Shown: in pieces, positions 51,173 to 61,648 of the stretch | How the letters are laid out: each line of letters opens with the position of its first letter | Position numbering within the stretch: position 1 is the first letter of the stretch | Source: Endotrypanum monterogeii | Lineage: Eukaryota > Euglenozoa > Kinetoplastea > Trypanosomatida > Trypanosomatidae | DNA: 64,000 nt | Assembly (NCBI GenBank): GCA_000333855.2 | Contig: CM007320.1 | Coordinates: forward strand, 3,566,090 to 3,630,089 | Reading direction: 5' to 3' | Made by a program: the position numbers and the translations under genes | The notes under the pieces: model-generated | Database searches by the model: none | Told to the model about the DNA's origin: nothing | What the model saw: the letters and a program-made list of their open reading frames with translations, nothing else

Positions 51173-52999
51173 AGCAACGTAGTTCACTGTGCTGTTGTTA
51201 GCGCAGAGGGATAAGAAGAAAAGGAGAAAGTCGGGGAGACGATATCCATCAACACAGCAACACAACGCGGACAGTGATTCCTGTTTGTCTCGAAAGGCTC
51301 CGAAAAGAAACAATCTCTTGGTTGCACCCCAAATTCTCAGTCTGTCACTCGGATACACACATTGATGGCACACGCGGAGGAAGAAAGTGAAGACGAAGAC
51401 TCACCCACAACCACTCACACAGCCAAACAGACGAGTGTGTTCCGCTGCGTGATATAGCTGTTCCACGGGAGATTGCATATAATGGTCATTTGAAAACCGA
51501 AGGTTGCCGGAGAGGGAGGGGGGAAGAAGAGGAAAGGAGGTAATCGCAGAAATTGAGAAGATAAACTGCAGAGAATACTCCAGGTATGCGGGAGGGAGGG
51601 GAGGGGGGAGAAGCGGGTTGTGGAAACTCACACCGTGTCAAGCGAATAGGCGACAAGTATCACTAGAGAAGCAATGCCTCAAATCGACTATCATGCCATT
51701 CATATCCGAGGACGACGACGCTGCAGTGCCGCGTCATGGAAGGTGAATGCTTCCACTCGATAGATTTGAATACTCCCTATCAGAACATCCTGAAAAAAAA
51801 AAAGTGCTTCAGCATAACGCTTTTCCTCGCGCATTTTTTTTTCTCCAGATGCCCAATTCAAACATTTTCTCTTCGCACTTGAGGCATGATCTACGGTTCC
51901 CCCCCCCCCCGAGGAGGTGTGTCAGAGACGGTTAAGCGTCAAGATGAGACTATAGAAGAAAAAGGGCAACCCTACGTATGGGTGCCTGTATAGGCATGGA
52001 CTTTTCTGCATCGCAAAGAGTCACTACATATATATGTATATATATATACTCACCGTACCTCTTGAGATGCAAGACATCTGTACGCCACTCCTCTCCAAGC
52101 GAAGTGTAGATCTATTGCCGGTGGATTGTCATCAGCTACAAGGAAGAAGTCCTACCAAGCAATAAAGAGAGCGGTTCATGCTGGGAGAGATGAGAGGGAT
52201 GCCAATGCTCTGAATGACCGCGAGGGTCGGATTGAGACTAGACGCCATATTGTTTTTACACTTTCGCCGTCAAACGATTGGGTGAAGAGGTGCTTTTTTT
52301 AAAAGGGGAAATGGAGGGGGAAATGAAGGGGGGGGGTGGCCGCACTCTCATGTCTCTGCATGTCCATTCGGTATATATTGACGAAAAATAAAAAAAAATA
52401 CACAAGCCATTATCCCATGCTCTACGACGTTACATTGTTACGATGAGCACATGGACAGGCACGCCGGTGGGGCAAAAAGGGGGAGCCGCAGTCGACCTCA
52501 ATACTGCAGCACCTTTTTGCTTCTCCATCTCTGAGATATGTGCGGGGATGCATTCGCGTTGCTGCGCACTCATGTGTGCCATGCATAACTCCTCCGAAAA
52601 ATGGAGTAGGTGTGCATATGTGACAACAGTGGCGGTTTTCCTGTACGCGCAGCCCAATCTCATCTGCAACCGTGCGTGGGAGTTGAGTGTGCAGATACAC
52701 GCCCCCCCCTTTTTTTCTTCATCACCCGGCAATATTAAAATAAGAACACACACACTTTTGAACACACGCACAGCAGCACTACGCGTGCCCGCTTTTACGC
52801 ACATCACAGGGAAGACAACTTGTATGTACGACTTGCAGGAAGATAGCATGTTGGAAGAGAGAGGGGGGGGAGAGTCCTTTTGATAGACGTGTGTGGTAGT
52901 GGGCGTCTGTGCTACGGAAGCGGCTGAGGGCTGGGGCAGATAAGGGTGAAGTCTGTGTGAGTATACGCTTCGGGCGATCGGTGTGCATCAGCCGAAGCT
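51173..52999. other. Spacer between phosphoglycerate mutase and small membrane protein genes
   Basis: 1.8 kb without a supported gene. It contains purine-rich blocks at 51500-51540 and 51585-51615 (sense pyrimidine tracts), a C11 run at about 51900-51910, a (TA)n tract at about 52026-52047, a G7 run near 52328-52336 and the probable mutase 3' UTR from 52999 downward. Confidence 0.5.
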
Positions 53000-54661
53000 T
53001 CATTCCTCCACGCAGATCAAGCTGGGCTCGTAGTTTGCCGGCGCTTCGAAGCCGAGTAGGTTAATAAAGGTTGCCGTGACGTTGGCGAGGCCTGCCATGG
53101 GCAGGTCGGTGCGCATCGCAACACGGGGGTCGAGCCCTGCACCGCCAATAAAGACTGGAACCGGGGCGAGGGTATGGGAGGTGAGGGGAAGCAAGTTGCC
53201 TTTGTCGTCTTTCAACGGCTTTCCCTTTTTGTCGCGCTGCGCCATATCATCAGCATTTCCGTGGTCGGCTGTCACGATGAAAACACCATTGACGCTGTCA
53301 ACCGCCTCCTTTAGCTTCGCCAGCGCTTGATCAACAGACTCGACCCCGATTATGGTGGCCTTGAGGTCGCCTGTATGGCCTACCATATCGCCGTTGGGGA
53401 AGTTGACGCGCACCACATCGTACTTTCCGCTTTTCAGAGCCTCAACGGCCACGTCGGTAATTTCAGTGGACTTCATCTTCGGCTTTTCGTTGAATTGTAG
53501 GCGGTCGCTCGGCACCTCGATGAAGGTCTCGTGGGCCTCATCCACCTTCCCGCTGCGGTTACCATTCCAGAAGTAGGTCACGTGGCCGAACTTCTGCGTC
53601 TCAGAGCAGGCGAAGATGTTGAGTCCGCTGCCGCACAGATATTCCTCACTCACACAGCTAAGCTTTGGCGGGGGCACGAGGAAGTTGTTCGGAATACCAA
53701 GGTCACCATCGTAGCGCATCATGCCAACGTAGCGAATCTTAGGCATACGCACGCGGTCGAATTTATCGAATTCCTGATCCTCGAAGGCGCGCGACATCTC
53801 AATCACACGATCGCCGCGAAAATTAAAGCATAATACCGAGTCGCCATCCTCGATGATACCTAACGGCTTATCCTGGTCATCCACCACGACGAAGGGCGGG
53901 TAGTACTGGTCCGTGACCTTAGCGTCCTCCTCGCGGAACGTTGTGATAGCCTCCTTGGCACTGCGGAAGTGGCGAGCGTCGCCGAGAACCTGCGCCCTCC
54001 AGCCGCGCTCGACGATGCTCCAGTCGGCGTCATAGCGGTCCATGGTCACGAACATCCGGCCGCCACCGCTAGCTATCTGAGCATCGCAGCCGCCCTGACG
54101 CACTTTGTTTAGCACCGCCTCCAGCTCCTCTGTGAAGCGGAAGGAAGAACCATCAGGCACATCACGGCCATCGTAAAGGACATGGAGACGAATCTTCTTG
54201 GCACCATCTTTGGCAGCCTGTTCGATGATAGGGTAGAGCTGGTTGTCACGCGAGTGCACGCCACCGTCGCTCAGCAGCCCAATAAAATGAAGCGTGCTGC
54301 CCTCTTTGGAAAAGCCACCCTGGAGATAGCGGTAGCCCTCGCTTGTGTAAATTTCGCCGGTTTTCAACGCATCATCGACCAGCGAGGCTCCCTGGAGGGC
54401 CACGCGTCCAGCACCGAGGGCATTATGGCCAACCTCGCTGTTGCCCATATCCGCATCGGTGGGAAGACCCACAGCGGTACCGTGCGCACGGATGGAGCGG
54501 AAGTAGCGGCTTTGCTGGCGCACCGAGTCCATGAAGGGAGTTGCAGCCATATGTACCGCATCGTATTCGTCCTCCGGACCGATGCCGATACCATCCATCA
54601 CTACAAGCAGCAGCTTGCGGCGAGGGAGTTTGGAGTGTGGCTGCAAAATAAGATTCGACAT
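53000..54661 (-). CDS. PGAM: Cofactor-independent phosphoglycerate mutase
   Basis: 553 residues from the ATG at 54661, the length known for Leishmania iPGAM; the frame is open for 33 further codons that look like leader. The enzyme interconverts 3- and 2-phosphoglycerate in glycolysis without 2,3-bisphosphoglycerate and uses two divalent metal ions and a phosphoserine intermediate. Visible landmarks: the metal-binding Asp23 in VVMDGIGIGP, the catalytic Ser75 in DADMGNSEVGHNALG, the loop LLSDGGVHS, YDGRDVP, NFRGDR, and the C-terminal metal sites NGDMVGHTGD, TADHGNADDM and LTSHTLAPVP. Mammals use a different, cofactor-dependent enzyme. The product is cytosolic; there is no peroxisomal signal at its C-terminus (it ends CVEE). 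The identification is certain. Confidence 0.97.
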   Translation of the reverse strand: MSNLILQPHSKLPRRKLLLVVMDGIGIGPEDEYDAVHMAATPFMDSVRQQSRYFRSIRAHGTAVGLPTDADMGNSEVGHNALGAGRVALQGASLVDDALKTGEIYTSEGYRYLQGGFSKEGSTLHFIGLLSDGGVHSRDNQLYPIIEQAAKDGAKKIRLHVLYDGRDVPDGSSFRFTEELEAVLNKVRQGGCDAQIASGGGRMFVTMDRYDADWSIVERGWRAQVLGDARHFRSAKEAITTFREEDAKVTDQYYPPFVVVDDQDKPLGIIEDGDSVLCFNFRGDRVIEMSRAFEDQEFDKFDRVRMPKIRYVGMMRYDGDLGIPNNFLVPPPKLSCVSEEYLCGSGLNIFACSETQKFGHVTYFWNGNRSGKVDEAHETFIEVPSDRLQFNEKPKMKSTEITDVAVEALKSGKYDVVRVNFPNGDMVGHTGDLKATIIGVESVDQALAKLKEAVDSVNGVFIVTADHGNADDMAQRDKKGKPLKDDKGNLLPLTSHTLAPVPVFIGGAGLDPRVAMRTDLPMAGLANVTATFINLLGFEAPANYEPSLICVEE

Positions 54662-55679
54662 CGCGAGGTGAAAGGGCAGACGTGTGCGGCTGAGATCCGC
54701 GAACAACAGATTTGTGTATGAAAATGCTGTGATGCGTATGTCGTGCGTGTGCGTATGCAAGTACGTGCCACAAAACCCACGATGAGGTGAAGAGGAGCGA
54801 TAAAGAAAAGATTAAAGCAGGAACACGAAGCAGCTGGCTGCCACCTTTTTGTTGTTGTTTCGATTTGAAGGAAAATAACGGTCGGGGAAGGAGGCAGACA
54901 TAGAAGAAAGATGTCGTTTGAAGGAAGGGCACGAGCGTAAAGAGGGGAGGGGAACAACGCATCCTGGTCAGTGTAAGGTGGACAACACCATAACCTTCCC
55001 TCCCTCCCCCTTATTTGGAAAAAAATACTTTTCCTGTACCAGAGACGTGTCGCTTAGTGGAGAGAATTTTACAGGTGAAAGGGCAGATGGGGACCGGGCC
55101 ATGGCCTTCGTGGACTACCTCACGCGGTTGAAAGCAGCCAATGCCACAACGCTCGCATCGCCTGCCCCCCCGGGGGGGGGGGGCAGGGCTCCGGTGCGTG
55201 AGCACACAAACGCGCATTGTCCCTGAGACAAGAGTTCAAAATTGAGAGGGGTGGCAACTGTAGAAGCGCTGTCAAACACGACATATGCTCGAACGAGAAA
55301 AAAAACCCTGCGTGCTCGGCGATACGGAGCAGGAACGTTTGAGCTGCATCCGGGAACCTGACCATCGATTTTATTGCACTGCGCCAGGCAGTGAAACACT
55401 CTGGCACCATGACCGCCGACACCCGGTAGCGATGAATTGTCCCCGACATCCTCTTTACGTCGTAGGCGACTGTCGGTTGTGCATTGGGGTTGGCAAGGTG
55501 GGGAGGGGGTCAGAGGCGACATGGGGTTCGACGACACATCGAGCCCTTCACCCTTAGCACCCCCACCCCTCACGCTTTAACAGTTCATGCAATTAAGAGC
55601 AGAGCACCAGCAGTAGGGAAGGCGTTGGTCGCAAGCGGATTCATCACTACTAGACCTGTGAAAGTCTTCTCGGTGTGAG
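54662..55679. other. Spacer between cap methyltransferase and phosphoglycerate mutase genes
   Basis: No supported gene. In plus it contains a strong inverted repeat of a C7 and G12 run (55161-55189) flanked by CCTG/CAGG, a C/T-rich block at 54990-55010, and A-runs. The mutase leader at 54662-54760 is open in frame. Confidence 0.55.
55161..55189. repeat. C-run/G-run inverted repeat
   Basis: CCTG and C7 (to 55171) followed at once by G12 (55172-55183) and CAGG. This can form an 11-base-pair GC stem with a G5 loop, in either strand. It lies in the non-coding spacer between the methyltransferase stop and the mutase start. Confidence 0.7.
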
Positions 55680-56891
55680 TCAGTCGCTCTCCTTCGCTTC
55701 TTCGTCCTCGCTCGATAGAGGTATGTTTTCGTCGCCGGACACTGCTGCCTCATTCTTCGCCTCCTCCTTCTCCTTCAGCTCCCTCACCATGTCTGGGACG
55801 GCGTCGATAATCATCTGCAGCGCCATCAGCTGGTTTGTTGCGACGGTTGCATTCATGTCGCGTATATCGTCCATAAAAATGGGGTCCCGCAGACACCATT
55901 CTCGTGGAATGAGCTCTGGCACATGCTCGTTGTCCACGAACCCTGACTCGTATATGGCGTCAAGATAACGGTCCCATGCCTCGTTCGGGTAGCCGAGAAA
56001 GTCGATACAAACCAAGTAGCGCTCGCTGTTCACAACGCGACTGTGGCGCGGCTTGGCGACATGAACTCGGCGGTACAAACAACACGAGAGGTACAGTACA
56101 GCCCGCGAGATCGGCGAGAACGTGTCGAACAGCTTCAGGACAAAGCATCCGCCTTTTCGTAGCAGCTTAAGGGCTGCAAGCCACTGGCCGTACATGATAC
56201 GAGATGAGATGGTCTCCTGGTAGTTGGCAACGGAGACATCAACGTTGAAGCCACCGTCGGCAACGACGAGCAGTAGTGGTGCCGACTTCGTGATAGATGA
56301 GAGACAGTTTATGTTGCTAAGCTTAAAAATGTCGCCCGTGCCATCGAGGCCGTAGGTGCAGGTAAACCGCGGCGACTTGAGGAGGTACCCGTACCAATCC
56401 AGTCCACTCACGCCAGCGAGCGTCATGCCGTACCCGTGCAGGTGTCGCCACCCCTGCTTTCGACCAGCCTGTAACAGCGCCTGACTAAAGGCACCCGGAC
56501 CGCCACACACGTCTGCAAACGCGAAGTCGCGCGGCCGCTTCGCCGACTTTCCACGCAGTCGTTTCGCTAGCTCCATCCATACCCCAGTGGACTCCATCGA
56601 CTCGAGCAGTTTATGACCTGCGCGATTCGAAAAGTGGTGCTGCTGTCCGCTGACAGAGAGCGGGAAGAGTTTATTACGAGTGGCAGTGTAGGTCTCCGCC
56701 GGAATAGTGTCGAGCTGCGTCTTCACAGACCACAGCTCTTTCCTGAGGGCAGCCTGCTCATCATCGAAGGCATCGCGCCAGTGGTGCCTTGTGAACTCTT
56801 CGCAGCTCAGCGATTCCAGCGGTGGTAGCTCGATTTCGCCGCTGCGTCGAACGAGGAACTCCAAGGAGCGATCTTCGACTGTTTTCTTCAT
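55680..56891 (-). CDS. MTR1: mRNA cap 2'-O-ribose methyltransferase, MTr1 type (cap 1)
   Basis: 403 residues from the ATG at 56891; nine upstream codons begin at a TTG. Trypanosomatid mRNAs carry a hypermethylated cap-4; MTr1 adds the 2'-O-methyl group to the first transcribed nucleotide of the spliced leader. The FtsJ/RrmJ-like methyltransferase fold is clear: the SAM motif [11 protein letters not shown] (127-137), VVADGGF (209-215), the motif [15 protein letters not shown] (247-261) and [11 protein letters not shown] (288-298). The KDKE catalytic tetrad can be placed at Lys94 (in NRAGHKLLE), Asp212, Lys253 and Glu290; the last three have the same spacing I recall for T. brucei MTr1. The C-terminus is acidic. 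MTr2 and MTr3 (cap-2 to cap-4) are alternatives, made less likely by this spacing and by the place next to phosphoglycerate mutase. Confidence 0.87.
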   Translation of the reverse strand: MKKTVEDRSLEFLVRRSGEIELPPLESLSCEEFTRHHWRDAFDDEQAALRKELWSVKTQLDTIPAETYTATRNKLFPLSVSGQQHHFSNRAGHKLLESMESTGVWMELAKRLRGKSAKRPRDFAFADVCGGPGAFSQALLQAGRKQGWRHLHGYGMTLAGVSGLDWYGYLLKSPRFTCTYGLDGTGDIFKLSNINCLSSITKSAPLLLVVADGGFNVDVSVANYQETISSRIMYGQWLAALKLLRKGGCFVLKLFDTFSPISRAVLYLSCCLYRRVHVAKPRHSRVVNSERYLVCIDFLGYPNEAWDRYLDAIYESGFVDNEHVPELIPREWCLRDPIFMDDIRDMNATVATNQLMALQMIIDAVPDMVRELKEKEEAKNEAAVSGDENIPLSSEDEEAKESD

Positions 56892-58115
56892 TGCCTGTAT
56901 ATTGTGTGCACCACACAAACCGAGCTGGGTATGAGCTTGTCAGCAGTATTTGACGGGCGCGAAAAAAAAAAAAACAGCAAAACAAAATGTGCCCAGTCGA
57001 AAGACACATGTGGAGACAAAGAAAGGAAGAGGCAAATGAAGACAAAAGGGAAGGAAAGGGTAAAAACTCAAACGAATAGTCGTCGTGCCGTGCAATGGCG
57101 CAAACCAAACACATCACAGCGGCCTCCCCTGCTTGCTGCACCTCCACCCTCGTGCGGAGAAGCAGTGTTTTGTGATGATAGAGGAAATCCCTCCTACGCT
57201 ATCGAGCCACAATGATTCACATCGGAGGCTGTAGATGCGGTTCTCAGCGTCAAAATGTTCGCGTTCTTCCACACCACACCACTCTCACCCACAACCTGCG
57301 CAGCCCACATTTACCTCGCCGCTTGACATAGCCAAGAATGTCCGCGGTGATACAACCATACTAAAAAAGCGTGCGTTTCGCTGTGACGCGAAATTTGTAT
57401 ATATGCACCCCCCCACCCACCCACCCTCTCCCCTCTTCAGGGGGTGGGGTGGGGGGGGTAACTGACAAGATATATATAAAAGCAGTTGCTGGGTTCGATA
57501 GAGTTGAGCAACAAAGTGAGGCCGAGATTGCTGTATATACGATACTTGGCCTCATGAACACGTACAGATAGGCATGCGCGCGGGGGCACACGAACCCGGA
57601 AAGAGTGGTTGCTGATGCAACACGCCAGCTAAACCCCCTCTGCCATGGTCCGGCAGATACCCCACGAATCCTGCTACGCAGCGGCACCTTAAGCACAGTC
57701 TGCCTCAGGACAGCCTTGCAACCTGCATCCTCTCCGCTCGCAGCCGATACCTTCCTTCGTATGTATACCGAGGAAGGGGTGGGAATAGAGCGAGCGGAGC
57801 CTCTTCAATGGTATGGTCCAATTGCATCGCAGGGGGTTGCAAGGAGGTTTTTGCATGTGTACACTCGTTGACTTGATCTTTTCGAGAGAAAAATACATGG
57901 GCGGAAAAAAAAAAATAGCGGCATTGAGGTGCGCGGGTTGGTATGCAAGCATACGCATCAATACAAGATGAATACTGCGCACTTACGAACATTGTGTGTG
58001 TGTGTGTGTATTTTTCATTGCAGGGATGCTGAGCTATTCTCTGTTTGATAACAAACGGCTGTGCATTTCTGCATGTGCATTTTTTTTTTTGATATTCATC
58101 GTTCTAGATGTCTCC
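56892..58115. other. Spacer between heme-binding protein gene and cap methyltransferase gene
   Basis: No supported gene. Just upstream of the methyltransferase (sense) there is a T12 tract (plus 56961-56973), a plausible polypyrimidine signal with AG candidates 25-50 bases downstream. C-rich blocks occur near 57408-57430, a G-rich block near 57438-57460 and a (GT)n near 57993-58008. Confidence 0.5.
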
Positions 58116-58553
58116 TCACGGCATTAGCGTCTTCTGCCGCGCGTAGAAGTCTTCGTCTGGTTCAAAGCTGCCGACGACAGGGTATTTACCTTCAAACTTG
58201 GCAGTCCATTCGTCGAGGGTTTGCATGTGTTCTGGCGACAGATCGTCCCAGTTTGTGTTTGCCTCCTCGTCACTTATCAGCATCTTGCCAAGACAGCGTG
58301 ATACTTCTTTGCCGGCAAAGACGGCGTACGACTTTCCAGGACCGTAGAAATCAGTCCCGCTGGTACAGTCATACACGGTACCCTTCACGGACATGTAGAT
58401 GGGCCCTCCGTTTTCACCAGTGAAAGGGGCCAGTTCAGCTGCAGTAAAAGATTTCATGTTTTCCGGATCTGCTGTCGTCTTTGACACTTCGTTGTCACTC
58501 GTTGTCGTATCTTTGGCGCTGGAGATGAGACCCCAAAGGCTCCACCAACTCAT
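58116..58553 (-). CDS. Cytochrome b5-like heme-binding protein, MAPR family
   Basis: 145 residues from the ATG at 58553. Residues 34-130 match the membrane-associated progesterone receptor (MAPR) branch of the cytochrome b5-like fold: [31 protein letters not shown], then [24 protein letters not shown] (68-91), and [12 protein letters not shown] (119-130). In this family heme is held by tyrosines rather than by the histidines of cytochrome b5; the equivalents here are Tyr70 and Tyr76 (the YGP-x-KSY site) and Tyr124. Family members (PGRMC1, Dap1) bind heme and help cytochrome P450 enzymes, for example in sterol synthesis. No long membrane anchor is visible; only a short hydrophobic N-terminus ([10 protein letters not shown]). 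It is therefore probably a peripheral or soluble member. Confidence 0.88.
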   Translation of the reverse strand: MSWWSLWGLISSAKDTTTSDNEVSKTTADPENMKSFTAAELAPFTGENGGPIYMSVKGTVYDCTSGTDFYGPGKSYAVFAGKEVSRCLGKMLISDEEANTNWDDLSPEHMQTLDEWTAKFEGKYPVVGSFEPDEDFYARQKTLMP

Positions 58554-59679
58554 CTGGAAAATTTAGCGTGGTGAGGCCGCACCCGCTGGAGAAAGAAAGG
58601 AGCTGAGCAAAAGAAGGGGGTGAGGACCAGGAAAGAAGAAGAGGTCTGAGGTCGATAAAGCACGTAAGTGGAGTGTGCAGTATCAAAAAAAAAAAAACGA
58701 GCGATACAACGTGGAGGTAAGATCGACTCACAAACCTTCCAAAACAAAAGTCGAATAGAAATGTTACCGAGAAGAATGGCAGCACCAAACGCCCTTCTCG
58801 TCTCGTTTGTGAACGCCAGTCGCAGAAGGTGGGTGAAAGGGCGAGCACACAACAAGATCAAGAAGAAAAACAAGGAAAACACACAATCAGTTCGATCGTC
58901 TATTCAGCTGCGTAGACGATGATAGTAAGGCACTTTTTTTTTTCTGGGGGAGAGGGGTTGTTTAAGCCAAGAGAAGGTGGGGGGAGGGGGGCGGAGAGGA
59001 GTAGATCGTATATATATATATATATATATAGATTCGTTTTCTGTGTGCGCTACGATGAGAGCGGGTGAAACGTGGAGGGCAGAGGATAGCGGGGTGGAGT
59101 GAGCGATGGTGGACAGGGCGTGTATTATGCGCTGTATAATCAACAGGCGGTAATGAACAGGGGCGTATCGTTATGTGGGCAAGTGTTTATGTGTGTTTTG
59201 GGAAGTGAATGGAGGGGAAAGGGAGGGGTCATGCGTATTGAGGAAGGTCGATGTGATGAGGGGATTAATCATACATAGTCGTCGAGGAGAGGTCGCGGAT
59301 GAGTTTTTTTTTTCAAAGTGAAACCATGTGAAGGATCCACAAAATATCGACAGTTCTGTGATATTGTAACTTCAGAACGGCCACAGGTAGCTATGGATGA
59401 ACTTCATGATGGATGTGTCTCCGAAGAACCTTTGCCCCCACGTTTTGCACGGTCCCTGCAGTCAAAGTTGTCTTCTTTGAGTAACTCCGCCTACATTGCG
59501 GCTGTGTTGGATATACCCACCGACACATGCTTGCTGATAGCCACTACGGTAGGTATAGATGTCGCTGTGGAGGAGGAGGTGCATGAAACAGCAGACATAA
59601 CGGACAGGACACGAAACACGAAGCAAATACACAGAACTATATGAGCAGTATCCGCAACACGCATACATGCACAGGCACG

Positions 59680-59719
<40 letters not shown>

Positions 59720-59958
59720 TTTACATAAAGGCTACCACCGATGTGTGCCAACTCTTTTTTTTTTTCAGGGCTTTGTCTTTACGTTCATGAACAGTTTCGA
59801 GCATATTCACTACGAGAAAAAGCACCGAGGAAAAAACGAAAAGGGATCGACAGTAAGGTGTGTGTGTGGTGGGGGGTGGGGGGGGGGGGGGCTCAGACGA
59901 GCAGGGAGCCAGAGTGCCCTGCAATCAAAGAGAAGATATAAGTGTTCCTCTTCGTTTG
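58554..59958. other. Spacer between coiled-coil gene and heme-binding protein gene
   Basis: 1.4 kb without a supported gene. It contains two long (TA)n tracts (59009-59030 and 59686-59716), an A12 run near 58685-58697, a T10 run near 59304-59313, and the G-run block at 59868-59892. An acidic 83-codon open frame on plus (about 59394-59644) is noted under rejected items. Confidence 0.5.
59686..59716. repeat. (TA)n dinucleotide repeat
   Basis: About 15 TA units. With similar tracts at 59009-59030, 47969-47989, 41178-41199, 22042-22065, 19266-19290 and 10036-10054 it forms the class of AT microsatellites seen in most spacers of this cluster. Confidence 0.95.
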
Positions 59959-60447
59959 CTACACGGCCGCGAACCGCCTTGCCAACGTTTCTTTCAGCTG
60001 TAACCCGAAGTCGAGCGCCTTCTCGTTCATGAGCACCCGCAGCTCCTCCACCTTCGCTTCCCACTGCAACAGCTCGGCCTCTTTGCGTTCCGTCAGCTCT
60101 GCGATTCTTGCACGCAACGCCTCGTTCTCCGCCTCCGCCTCCTGCTCAGTCTTCTCCATACTTAGGTGACGTTGCTGAAGCTGGTCGAGATTGGTTGTAG
60201 AGTAGTTGCTGAGAACTTTCACTTTTTCGTCTAGATCACGCCCCTCCTTCTCTGCCAGTACCTCAGCCTCCGCGATCCGTCGCTCGAGCCCGGCGATCTC
60301 GGAATCAAGACGGAGGCCCTGGTCGGTGCTAATGGACAACATCTTCTCCACCGCTGCGCACTGCTGAGAGAGTGACTCGAGTTTTTCCTTCCTTGCCGCG
60401 ATCAGCTCCTCTGGCGAGACCGTTTTCTTAAACCCCTTTGCCGGCAT
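59959..60447 (-). CDS. Coiled-coil protein, 162 residues; possibly DRC12/CCDC153-like
   Basis: ATG at 60447 (the codon before it is a GTG). Apart from a short basic start (MPAKGFKKTVSPEELIAARKEKL) nearly the whole protein is a predicted alpha-helical coiled coil, for example EIAGLERRIAEAEVLAEKEGRDL and ENEALRARIAELTERKEAELLQW, rich in Glu/Lys/Arg with hydrophobic heptads. The C-terminus (FGLQLKETLARR) has a look of CCDC153/DRC12, a nexin-dynein regulatory complex component, but a coiled coil alone is weak evidence and any small flagellar or cytoskeletal protein would fit. DRC1 is encoded elsewhere in the same gene cluster. No membrane segment. Confidence 0.7.
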   Translation of the reverse strand: MPAKGFKKTVSPEELIAARKEKLESLSQQCAAVEKMLSISTDQGLRLDSEIAGLERRIAEAEVLAEKEGRDLDEKVKVLSNYSTTNLDQLQQRHLSMEKTEQEAEAENEALRARIAELTERKEAELLQWEAKVEELRVLMNEKALDFGLQLKETLARRFAAV

Positions 60448-61518
60448 CACGCGTGCGGATGGAGAAGGGGAGGGGGGGGGAAGGGAGATAGGAAAGTGGG
60501 TGTGAAAAAAAGTACTTTTTTTCTCCGCCGTACAATCGGCTCCTTACGCACAAAATATATATTTTTTGTAGTGCGTTGAATGAAATGAGAACATGGAGGA
60601 GAAGAAATGAAAAAAATAAAGCGTACACATCCTCCTCGCCCCCGTGGCCCCACTCAGGGAGCAGGAGAAGAGGTAAAAGAAGAGTGTGGCGCCATGGAAA
60701 TGCAAAGATGGTGCTTCGACAAGAAATCAAATAACACTGCCCACCCCACTTGCGAGGCAGACATATTTCCCTACCACAGGGGGGTTGGTGCCTCCCGACC
60801 GAGAACAAGACGATGGAGTCGATTCATTTGTGTTGTACCACCACATTAGACTCTTGGCAATAAAACATCTTGGCCGCTGAGGGAGACGGGGATCGAAGGG
60901 TTGCTGACACACTCCGCCTTCCTCGCAGTTGCCCGCGCCAGAGATGTACGTGGGCAACTGCGGTATACATACAGGGCATTGGAGGAGCATACACAAGAAG
61001 ACCAGTGAAATGACGTAGAAAGCCAAGAAGAAACGCAACACAGATCAGCAAGTGTCACGCTACAAGAAAAGATAGCTGGGGGAAACGGGGATGGGGGAGT
61101 TGGGGAGCAGCAGAATCCCCCCTCCCTGCCTCATATGGAAGCCGGTTCATAGTAATAGTAGTATATTAGCACTCATGTTTTTTTTTGTTGTTGTTTTCGG
61201 AGTGCCCATTTTGGCACACACACCACATTAGCACAACACTGCACTCTCTGCTCCGTCTCCCTCTCTCTCTCTCTGGGGCCTGAATACGAGCCCATCGCGC
61301 TGCGCCATGCAGCAGCACACTCACAACACCACACCCGCCGACACTCGAATTCAGTGATGAGAAAGGAGGATAGAGGGAAAAAATCAATTCAGCAGTATTA
61401 GGCAACGGAAGCGGCATTAGAAGACGCAAGACGGCGACATTAAAAGCATACACAAACGCCGGCTTAAAGGGTGAAGAAGGCAGGGGGGGTGGGCTATATC
61501 TAAACAAAGAGCATTGTG

Positions 61519-61552
<34 letters not shown>

Positions 61553-61648
61553 TATCATGCCTGAGGAGGGAAAAATAAAGTGTGTCCTACTTTCCCGGCG
61601 GCACCATTTCCATCCATCCTTCCTCTCTAATTTTTTAAAAACTTTTCT
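60448..61648. other. Spacer between Ostalpha-like gene and coiled-coil gene
   Basis: No supported gene. It contains an AT tract near 60553-60565, a G8 run near 60471-60479, a TAGTAG stretch near 61153-61165 and a (CA)n tract at 61521-61550. A Cys-rich frame (about 60727-60990) lacks convincing start and composition evidence. Confidence 0.5.

Noticed and set aside
57485..57510. GGTTCGAT string resembling a tRNA B box
   Set aside because: No matching A box, acceptor stem or anticodon arm around it on either strand.
59394..59644. Acidic 83-codon frame on plus, and a Cys-rich 68-codon frame opposite
   Set aside because: Plus is the non-coding strand of the cluster; neither frame has a recognisable domain, and they overlap each other.
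60727..61041. Cys-rich frame with signal-peptide-like start
   Set aside because: The apparent start is a GTG directly after a stop; from the first ATG the signal-like segment is lost, and composition is not convincing.
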